DNA of 64,000 bases from Peptococcaceae bacterium (GTDB lineage: Bacteria > Bacillota > Desulfitobacteriia > Desulfitobacteriales > Syntrophobotulaceae): NCBI GenBank assembly GCA_012839895.1, contig DUML01000015.1, positions 21,065 through 85,064 of the forward strand. Direction: 5' to 3'. Numbering within the stretch: position 1 is the stretch's first letter; every line of letters begins with the position of its first letter. This document shows, piece after piece, positions 56,072 to 64,000 of the stretch. The position numbers and the translations under genes were made by a program. The notes under the pieces were generated by a model that saw only the letters and a list, made by a program, of their open reading frames with translations, was not told where the DNA came from and searched no databases.

Positions 56072-56809
56072 TTAGGATATCTTGGCAATGGGTTCTTCGT
56101 TTAAGAAAAGCTCCGCTTCGTTACAAGGGATGTAGTAATAGCCTTCTTTGCGGTTGGTATCAATTCCGGACAAAAGAGCCGGCAAATTTTCGATTTTCAT
56201 ATTTAAAAGACCGGATATATTGCCTAACCAGCTTTCCGGAAGAGGGTTAAGCACTACCAGGTTCATTTTTTCAAAAAGGGTTTTCGCTTGGGGGCTTATT
56301 TTTTTCAGTGAACCCAATACTGCCCAAATTTCCAGGGAAGGATTTTCTTCGTCACATTGGCTTTGAGCAATATAGTGGAGCCGAGTCAACTGTTCAACAA
56401 ATTCAGGCAATACCCAGTACTTTGGCGGGAAGTCGACAAAGATTCTTACTTTGTTGTCAATCTCTTTTTCATGTTGAATAGCCCAAGTAGCCAGGCATTC
56501 CAGAAAAGTAATAATGCGGGGGGCGTAGTCACAGGCACAGTAGTAAATTCCAGGTTTTTTAGGATCCGTTACCCAAGAGATATCGGTAGCGAAAGGATCA
56601 ACGGTACGAATGGGGTTGCGGGTTGGTTTAGACCAAATCCTTTTTTCCGAATCAGTAAGCACAATGTTAATGGAATCGTCCTCTACATAGTCTTCTTCCT
56701 GCAGTATAGACCAAATGAGACGGGTTTTCCCGGAGCCTGCCTCTCCTAAGATAAGATGGCTTCCTGGAAAAAACTTCTCAAAAGGTTTGACTATCTGCTC
56801 CATGGGCAT
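56072..56809 (-). CDS. P-loop ATPase of unknown function
   Basis: Protein of 245 residues with Walker A LGEAGSGKTRL (22-29) and a likely Walker B at KVRIFVDFPPKYW. Later strands, EIWAVLGSLKK and NLVVLNPLP, could hold sensor residues. The order resembles VirD4/HerA-like or TraG-type ATPases reduced to a core, but I cannot assign a family. There are no membrane helices. The start is ATG 56809 after AAAGGAAG, with an alternative ATG two codons later. The downstream 51-residue membrane peptide is a possible partner. Confidence 0.75.
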   Translation of the reverse strand: MPMEQIVKPFEKFFPGSHLILGEAGSGKTRLIWSILQEEDYVEDDSINIVLTDSEKRIWSKPTRNPIRTVDPFATDISWVTDPKKPGIYYCACDYAPRIITFLECLATWAIQHEKEIDNKVRIFVDFPPKYWVLPEFVEQLTRLHYIAQSQCDEENPSLEIWAVLGSLKKISPQAKTLFEKMNLVVLNPLPESWLGNISGLLNMKIENLPALLSGIDTNRKEGYYYIPCNEAELFLNEEPIAKIS

Positions 56810-57274
56810 TACTTCCTTTCTGTTTAAATAGTTTTATCTCAATATTCAATTATCCTTGGTTGGTCATTTAATCTATTACTAATTTTCTTACTAATCTCTT
56901 ACCTTCTTTTTTCGCATTGTATTTGTTGTATTAACCCTATATGTATTTGCCTAAATATATTTACCTAACTAATTCTACATTTAACTCTTTTCCCCTTTTA
57001 GTTTTTAGGCCTATAAAGAAAAACTTTTTGGGTAATCAGGATGATATTCCCTTCTTGTCATCCCGTGAAGGCTTTCAAACGCCTTAACGCGTAGCGAAGG
57101 ATCTTAATCCTTCAGGATGACATACCTTCCTTGTCACACTGAGCGTATCATAGTGACTGATGTCCCCTTGTCACTCTGAGCAAAGCGAAAACATCTCCTG
57201 AGTGAAACGAAGGAAATGACATTCCCCTTGTCATCCTGAGCGTAGCGAAGGATCTTAATAGCTCTAGGCTTGTC
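56810..57274. repeat. Non-coding region with a second dispersed-repeat cluster
   Basis: The left part (56810-57050) is AT-rich with nothing recognisable. From 57051 to 57260 the GTCAYYCTGAGCGAAGCG family recurs: divergent copies near 57057, 57133 and 57169, an inverted partial copy near 57110 (CCTTCAGGATGACA), and the best copy at 57230-57255, GTCATCCTGAGCGTAGCG followed by AAGGATCTT. A short GAGTGAAACGAAGG segment near 57200 also belongs to the family. No gene or RNA is apparent. Confidence 0.85.
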
Positions 57275-57303
57275 TTGCTCCTATCTATGTAATTTGTTAT
57301 ATT
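57275..57303 (+). promoter_or_regulatory. Promoter of the gatCAB operon
   Basis: TTGCTC (57275-57280) and TATATT (57298-57303) are 17 bases apart and lie just after the last dispersed repeat, 37 bases before gatC. Confidence 0.6.
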
Positions 57304-57339
57304 TATCTATATTCGTCATAAGTGAAAGGTAGGTCTATT

Positions 57340-57624
57340 ATGAAAATTTCCAGAAAGGAAGTAGAACATGTTGCTCTTTTGGCTAGGCTAAAATTGTCGG
57401 AAGAGGAGATAAATCTTTATACTGAGCAATTGAATTCAATTTTAGAGTATGCGGCCAAAATTCAAGAGATAGATACAGAAAATGTCGCTCCTACTGCACA
57501 TGCAGCTCAATTATTTAATGTTTTCCGGGAAGATGAAGTAAAGCCGTCTCTGGCTCAGGAAAAAGTCTTGGAAAATGCTCCGGAAGCGGAGAATGGATTC
57601 TTCCGTGTTCCCAGGATTGTATAA
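57340..57624 (+). CDS. gatC: Asp/Glu-tRNA(Asn/Gln) amidotransferase subunit C
   Basis: Small subunit that links GatA and GatB, 94 residues. It begins [23 protein letters not shown] and contains [13 protein letters not shown] and EVKPSL, standard for GatC. I choose ATG 57340 with AAAGGTAGG upstream; an in-frame GTG at 57322 would include that site. First gene of gatCAB. Confidence 0.94.
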   Translation: MKISRKEVEHVALLARLKLSEEEINLYTEQLNSILEYAAKIQEIDTENVAPTAHAAQLFNVFREDEVKPSLAQEKVLENAPEAENGFFRVPRIV

Positions 57625-57683
57625 ACTCCTTGGACTTAAAAGACAGCCTTCCACCAAAACCAGAAAGGAGAAATATCGAAGAG

Positions 57684-59151
57684 ATGAAGCTGTTAAACAT
57701 GTCGCTGGCTGCTTTACATAGGCTGCTTAAGGAAAAGAAAATTAGCAGTACTGAACTCACCAAAGAGTTTTTAAGACATATCCAGAAAGCAGAACCAAAC
57801 CTCCGGAGTTTCCTGACCATAACAGAAGAGATTGCCTTAAGAAAAGCCGAGGAAACAGACAAAAAGATTGCCGGACAGCAGCCCATAGGTATTTTAGAAG
57901 GAATACCAATGGCGTTAAAAGATAATATCTGCACGGAGGGAATTCCAACCACTTGTGCTTCCAGAATATTAGAGAATTTTGTTCCTCCTTATGACGCTAC
58001 GGTTACGGAAAAGCTGAAAGAGGCAGGGACGGTACTTGTTGGGAAACTTAATATGGACGAGTTTGCCATGGGTTCGACAACGGAAAATTCCGGCTTCTAC
58101 CCGACGGCTAACCCTTGGGATTTCGCCAGAGTACCCGGAGGATCATCCGGCGGTTCGGCTGCGGCGGTGGCCGCCCGGGAGGTTCCCTTTGCCCTTGGCT
58201 CGGATACCGGCGGTTCCATACGTCAGCCGGCAGCTTTTTGCGGGGTAGTGGGACTCAAACCCACTTACGGGGCAGTATCCCGCTATGGCCTGGTGGCTTT
58301 TGCTTCTTCTTTGGATCAAATTGGCCCTCTCACGAAAACGGTAGAGGACAGCGCTTTGGTTCTCAATATCATTGCCGGCCATGACCCCAAGGATTCAACT
58401 TCTGTTCCCTTTATTAAACCAGATTATACCCAATATTTAGAAAATAATGTAAAAGATATGAAAATAGGGGTTCCCCGGGAATTTTTTGCTCAGGGGTTAA
58501 AGCCGGAAGTCCAAACGGTTATTGAAGAAGCTGTCAGAGTCTATGAACAGCTGGGAGCTCAAGTTGAGGAATGTTCCCTTCCTCATATGGAATATGCCTT
58601 GCCTGCCTATTATCTTATTGCCTCGGCTGAATGCAGTTCCAACTTGGCTCGTTATGACGGGGTGCGCTATGGCTACCGGGCGAAGGCTGAAGATATGATT
58701 GACATGTTTACCACAAGCCGTACCGAAGGTTTTGGCCAAGAAGTGAAGCGCAGAATAATGCTGGGAACTTATGCTTTAAGCTCCGGTTATTACGATGCTT
58801 ATTATGCTAAAGCCCAAAAAATAAGAACGTTAATCAAAGAGGACTTTGAACAAGCTTTTACCAAGTTTGATGTCCTGCTCTCACCAACCACACCGACAAT
58901 CGCTTACCGGCTTGGGGAAAAAACGGATCCCTTGGCTCTCTACCTGGGCGATGTCTATACTATACCTATTAATTTAGCCGGCTTGCCTTCCATCTCCCTA
59001 CCGGCAGGATTCGCGGATGGAATGCCTGTGGGGCTGCAATTAATCGGCAAGCATTTTGCCGAAGGGATTCTCTTGCGCGCAGCCTATACGTTCGAACAAA
59101 ATACAGAGCACCATAAAAAAATTCCGGCATGGCTTGAGGAGGCAAGTAAAA

Positions 59152-59162
<11 letters not shown>
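57684..59162 (+). CDS. gatA: Asp/Glu-tRNA(Asn/Gln) amidotransferase subunit A
   Basis: Amidase that releases ammonia from glutamine for transamidation of misacylated tRNA. The catalytic Ser-cis-Ser-Lys triad is in [24 protein letters not shown] and [14 protein letters not shown]. The start ATG 57684 gives 492 residues, with AAAGGAG 13 bases upstream; ATG 57699 is an alternative. Its last 11 bases overlap gatB. Confidence 0.96.
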
Positions 59163-60603
<1,441 letters not shown>

Positions 60604-60707
60604 CTTAAACCCATAAACCCTTTTTAATCCACTAATTTTCTATAACTAAATTGAATAATTAATCTAGGCTGTTAGATTATCAATATAATAAGGAAAGGTA
60701 AGATATT

Positions 60708-61709
60708 ATGGCAAAAAAGGTTACTTTGATTCCCGGCGACGGCATAGGCCCGGAAATCACTTCGGCGACAGTGGATGTGATTAATGCCAGTGGGGCCAAG
60801 ATTGAATGGGAAGTTCACGAGGCAGGGCAGGCGGCAGTTGAAAAATACGGAGAACCGCTACCTGAACAGGTTATAGAATCCCTGCGCCGGAATAAAGTGG
60901 GTTTAAAAGGGCCGGTTACCACTCCCATCGGCAAAGGCTTCCGCAGTGTTAACGTTGGTTTGCGTTTAGCTCTGGGATTATATGCCAATGTTCGCCCACT
61001 TAAAAACTTTAAGCATATTGAGTCCCGTTATACGGGAATTGACATGGTAATAATCCGGGAAAACACCGAAGATCTCTACTCCGGAATCGAGCATATGGTA
61101 GGCAAAGATGCAGCCGAATCCATTAAAATAATTACCAGGGAAGCTTCGGAAAGAATTTGCCGTTTTGCTTTTGAACTGGCGCGTAAAGAAGGCCGCCAAA
61201 AGGTAACCGTCGGCCATAAGGCTAATATCTTGAAGCTCAGTGACGGGCTTTTCCTGGAATGCGCCAGGAAAGTAGCCCGGGATTATCCGGAAATCCAGCT
61301 GGAAGATAAAATTGTTGATGCTTTATGTATGAACTTAGTGCAATTCCCGGAAAGATTTGAGGTTATTGTCTTGCCCAATCTTTACGGGGATATTATATCC
61401 GATCTGGGAGCAGGGCTCATCGGCGGACTGGGTGTCGCTCCAGGAGCCAACATCGGTGAGGAAGGGGCTCTCTTTGAGCCCATCCACGGCAGCGCCCCGG
61501 ATATTGCCGGTCAAAACAAAGCCAACCCTTTGGCCATGATTCTTTCCGGAGTGGAAATGCTTAAATACCTTGATTTAGACATGGAGGCCAAACGGATTTT
61601 AGCTGCTGTTGAAAATGTTTTAGGCCAAAAAGATAAAATCACTCCTGATCTGGGGGGAACAGCAGGAACCAAGGAAATGGCTCAGGCTATTATCAAAGCT
61701 ATGGTTTAA
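60708..61709 (+). CDS. icd: Isocitrate dehydrogenase (NAD+ type)
   Basis: Beta-decarboxylating dehydrogenase of 333 residues. The substrate loop [16 protein letters not shown], together with YANVRP and [12 protein letters not shown], matches the NAD-dependent isocitrate dehydrogenases (IDH3-like) rather than 3-isopropylmalate dehydrogenase. The Mg2+ site is in [17 protein letters not shown]. It starts at ATG after AAGGAAAGG. An inverted repeat, TAATCTA/TAGATTA (60660-60679), sits just upstream and could be an operator. It would make 2-oxoglutarate for amino acid synthesis. Confidence 0.9.
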   Translation: MAKKVTLIPGDGIGPEITSATVDVINASGAKIEWEVHEAGQAAVEKYGEPLPEQVIESLRRNKVGLKGPVTTPIGKGFRSVNVGLRLALGLYANVRPLKNFKHIESRYTGIDMVIIRENTEDLYSGIEHMVGKDAAESIKIITREASERICRFAFELARKEGRQKVTVGHKANILKLSDGLFLECARKVARDYPEIQLEDKIVDALCMNLVQFPERFEVIVLPNLYGDIISDLGAGLIGGLGVAPGANIGEEGALFEPIHGSAPDIAGQNKANPLAMILSGVEMLKYLDLDMEAKRILAAVENVLGQKDKITPDLGGTAGTKEMAQAIIKAMV

Positions 61710-61738
61710 GGAATGAGGCAAACGGGGGGAAAAGAGAA

Positions 61739-62473
61739 ATGATGACAGCTTATACCCCGGCAGATAATTCTGAAACAAAAATACAGAATTATGCCTTAAG
61801 AAATCCTCACTGGAATTTTTGGCAAGCCTTATATTTAATTCTTTTAGTCTACCTGGCCGAATTTTTTCTCGGTTGGTTGAAGATCCCTTCATACCTGGGC
61901 AATCTCCAAGGGTTTGTTAATTATCTTATTATTGGCTTTGGCGAAGCGCTGCTATTCTTCTTGGCTTTAATCATATTTTTTAAACTTCTCCGCCGCCCCC
62001 TTAGTGATTTAGGTATAATTAACTTTGGTTTAAGGAATCTATCTTTAGGGCTTATCGGCGGGGTAGCTCTCTTCTTTATAGTAGGAATTCTGGGCAATTT
62101 TTTGGTAAATTACTTGGGAATCCCTAAACCACAGAGTTTTGCCCTGGCTGTGGAAGGAGCCGATTCTTTCTGGCAATTTGGGCTCTTACTCTTGTTAGGA
62201 GGAATAATTGTCCCGTTTAAAGAAGAATTGGTGTTCAGAGGATTGATTTACCCCACCCTGCGCAAGGGGTACGGGCGCGGAGGCGGTATTTTACTCACGG
62301 CCCTTTTTTTCGGTTTAATGCATTTTGACTTTATCAGGTTCCTGCCTCTGTTTATTGGCGGAATAGTTTTAACCTGGCTGTATGAAAAAACACAAAGCCT
62401 TTGGTCGTCAATTATTGCCCATGGGGTTTGGAATATTCTTATGACCATCCTCATGTGGCTGCAGAAAGGGTAG
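61739..62473 (+). CDS. CPBP-family intramembrane protease
   Basis: Membrane protein of 244 residues with about seven helices. The CPBP/CAAX protease motifs are present: KEELVFRGLIYP (EExxxR), FFGLMHFDFIRF (FxxxH) and IIAHGVWNI (HxxxN). Substrates are unknown for most bacterial members. The ATG follows GGGGGGAAAAG, 29 bases after icd. The next gene begins eight bases after its stop, so it may be co-transcribed. Confidence 0.9.
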   Translation: MMTAYTPADNSETKIQNYALRNPHWNFWQALYLILLVYLAEFFLGWLKIPSYLGNLQGFVNYLIIGFGEALLFFLALIIFFKLLRRPLSDLGIINFGLRNLSLGLIGGVALFFIVGILGNFLVNYLGIPKPQSFALAVEGADSFWQFGLLLLLGGIIVPFKEELVFRGLIYPTLRKGYGRGGGILLTALFFGLMHFDFIRFLPLFIGGIVLTWLYEKTQSLWSSIIAHGVWNILMTILMWLQKG

Positions 62474-62481
62474 AGTGCTTA

Positions 62482-63834
62482 GTGGCTAAGAAGGAAATAG
62501 AAATTGAACGTTTGGCTTCGGATGGTGCCGGAGTAGGCTATATTGACGGCAAGGCTACTTTTGTCCCGGGGATGCTTCCCGGAGAAAAGGGTACGGTGCG
62601 AATTACTGAAGAGAAGAAGTCTTATCAAAGAGGGGACGTTATTACAATTTTTAATCCCTCGCCTCAAAGGCAAACGCCGCCTTGCCCTGTTTATCAGGAA
62701 TGCGGCGGTTGTAACCTCCAGCATATGAAATATGAATATACCCTTCATTGGAAAAGGCAGTGGGTGGAGGACGCCTTAAGGAGGATAGGCGGTTTACGGA
62801 ATATAATAGTAGAACCGGTTCTAGGGCTAGAAGAGCCTTGGCGGTACAGGAATAAAGCGGTGCTTCACAGGGATAGGGAAGGCCGCTTTGGTTATTACCG
62901 TCCTAAAACTAATGATGTTGTACCTTTTGCAGATTGCCTGCTCCTAAGTGAGAGTACCAATAGGCGAATCCGAAAACTGCAGCAAACAATAGTAACTTCT
63001 TGCCCCGATATTAAAACAGCGACTGTTCGGGAAAGTAGTAATGGCAAAGGATTAATACTTTTAGAAGGTGATTTACCCGAGCCGTCCATAATCCATACAC
63101 TGACTAAAGATGAGGATTTTTCACCTTCGGTCTGCTCCATAACTTACCCCCGGGGCAAAATGGATTTTGCAGGAAGCGGGACCCCCTATCTTAATGAGTA
63201 CCTGGACGATATTTGTTTCCGGGTATCTCCCAGAGCCTTTCTGCAGGTTAATCCCATCCAGACCAGGAAGCTTTATTCACTTATCCTGGAATATGCAAAG
63301 CTAAAGGGTACGGAAGAAGTCTGGGATCTCTACTGCGGCATAGGAACTATAACCCTCCTGTTGGCTAAAAGAGCCCAGAAGGTAGTGGGCATAGAAGAGA
63401 ATCCTTATGCTGTGGAGGATGCGGTCTATAATGCTCGAGAAAACAAAATTACCAATGTCAACTTCCTGCAGGGTAAAGTAGAAGAGACGCTAAAGAATAA
63501 AGGGAGGATAGAAGGAGATATAGGGAGGATAGCAGGAACTCCCGATATTGTGGTCACCGATCCTCCCAGAGCTGGGATGGACCCCCTGGTGGTTCAAAAA
63601 CTCCGGCAAATCAAACCCGAAAAAATCATCTATGTATCCTGCAACCCGGCTACCTTGGCCAGGGATTTGAAAATGCTTGTAAGCGGCGAGGTCGGTAACG
63701 ACGGCGGCAGGGGGTCTAAAAAAAGAGAAAACACCGCAGATAGAGGAATATATGTTGTAGAAAAAGTGCAGCCGGTGGATTTTTTTCCGTGGACGAGTCA
63801 TGTTGAGTGCGTAGAATTGATGACGCGGCTGTAA
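62482..63834 (+). CDS. rlmD: 23S rRNA (uracil-5-)-methyltransferase, RlmD/RlmCD type
   Basis: SAM-dependent RNA m5U methyltransferase of 450 residues. I choose GTG 62482, 11 bases after AAAGGG; longer starts lie inside the preceding gene. An N-terminal TRAM domain (EIERLASDGAGVGYIDGKATF) is followed by the Fe-S ligands CPVYQECGGCNLQH, the SAM fold (LYCGIGTITLLLA), VTDPPRAGMD and the nucleophile in YVSCNPATLARDL. A Gly/Lys-rich insertion (about residues 410-425) separates the last two strands. Whether it methylates one or two uracils cannot be told from sequence. Confidence 0.93.
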   Translation: MAKKEIEIERLASDGAGVGYIDGKATFVPGMLPGEKGTVRITEEKKSYQRGDVITIFNPSPQRQTPPCPVYQECGGCNLQHMKYEYTLHWKRQWVEDALRRIGGLRNIIVEPVLGLEEPWRYRNKAVLHRDREGRFGYYRPKTNDVVPFADCLLLSESTNRRIRKLQQTIVTSCPDIKTATVRESSNGKGLILLEGDLPEPSIIHTLTKDEDFSPSVCSITYPRGKMDFAGSGTPYLNEYLDDICFRVSPRAFLQVNPIQTRKLYSLILEYAKLKGTEEVWDLYCGIGTITLLLAKRAQKVVGIEENPYAVEDAVYNARENKITNVNFLQGKVEETLKNKGRIEGDIGRIAGTPDIVVTDPPRAGMDPLVVQKLRQIKPEKIIYVSCNPATLARDLKMLVSGEVGNDGGRGSKKRENTADRGIYVVEKVQPVDFFPWTSHVECVELMTRL

Positions 63835-63887
63835 GCCTTGATTTTACTGGATTTTCGGAAGCACATCCAAGTTGTCTACTCGACCTA

Positions 63888-63912
63888 AGGAGGTAAAATG
63901 AGTACATGGTAA
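63888..63912 (+). other. Strong ribosome site followed by a four-codon reading frame
   Basis: AAGGAGG (63888-63894) is followed after four bases by ATG AGT ACA TGG TAA (63898-63912). The site is perfect, but the frame encodes only four residues. After the stop the same frame gives HVDGIFLCEK before another stop, so this may be a decayed gene start or a minimal leader peptide. The sequence ends at 64000. Confidence 0.4.
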
Positions 63913-64000
63913 CATGTCGATGGTATATTTTTATGCGAAAAATAAGCCTGAAATTAGATAGGGTTGAGTTGATAGTTTAGATAACGGGCATTTTTCATAG

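Noticed and set aside
60660..60689. TATAAT box before icd as a promoter
   Set aside because: There is no matching -35 box, and a start there would fall in or next to the ribosome site. Only the inverted repeat is noted.

Overview
The window looks like a chromosomal segment of a low-to-mid-GC, anaerobic member of the Firmicutes (Bacillota), most likely class Clostridia (Peptococcaceae-like). This is inferred from the DapL-type lysine route, RemA, FloA/NfeD, the RqcH-YloB-YicC-RemA-Gmk-RpoZ-CoaBC gene order, a split glycine decarboxylase, short HisG with HisZ, GatCAB, a SAM-I riboswitch with transcription attenuator, strong AGGAGG-type ribosome sites and frequent TTG/GTG starts. I saw no rRNA, tRNA, CRISPR array, prophage or insertion sequence. 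Most of the window is housekeeping metabolism.

Layout. 1-368: frameshifted remnant of a GAF/PAS sensor. 447-3873: membrane-bound uptake [NiFe] hydrogenase (small subunit, large subunit, maturation protease); the small subunit carries both extra cysteines known from oxygen-tolerant enzymes. 4041-10352 (minus strand): glycine cleavage operon gcvT-gcvH-gcvPA-gcvPB-lpdA, interrupted by a 17-bp tandem-repeat array and led by a promoter plus an attenuator-like hairpin. 10599-13497 (minus): AEC transporter and RqcH. 13726-23446 (plus): Ca2+ ATPase, dapF, dapL, yicC, remA, gmk, rpoZ, coaBC, metK. 23764-29032: phenylacetate-CoA ligase with an ACT protein, soluble histidine kinase, cysteine desulfurase-like enzyme, DsrE-like protein. 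29025-29964 (minus): two small membrane proteins. 30252-32460: NfeD, FloA and a membrane-anchored protein with eleven collagen-like triplets. 32744-34510: PadR, HAAS-domain protein and an exported protein of unknown function. 34531-38346 (minus): ung and the metNIQ methionine transporter under a SAM-I riboswitch. 38792-50672 (plus): sfsA, an unknown gene, a YerC/TrpR-like regulator, hisZ, pfkA and hisG-D-C-B-H-A-F-IE. 50959-63834: MazG-like protein, pcrA, ligA, gatCAB, NAD-type isocitrate dehydrogenase, a CPBP protease and an RNA uracil methyltransferase; a minus-strand pair (P-loop ATPase and a 51-residue membrane peptide) sits between ligA and gatC.

How the genes fit together. H2 oxidation at the outer membrane face, glycine cleavage feeding C1-folate, S-adenosylmethionine synthesis and SAM-controlled methionine uptake, and almost complete histidine synthesis are represented. 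Two backbones resemble Bacillus subtilis gene orders (ylo and yer/gat), with lysine and histidine genes inserted. A family of dispersed repeats related to GTCAYYCTGAGCGAAGCG occupies three intergenic regions and seems to have seeded the tandem array inside the gcv operon.

Most worth a second look: the oxygen-tolerance cysteine signature in the hydrogenase, the flotillin-linked collagen-like protein, the higher-order tandem array in the gcv operon, a perfect 42-bp AT-rich palindrome before lpdA, and the small membrane peptide/ATPase pair. I did not find a clear-cut new defence or mobile system.
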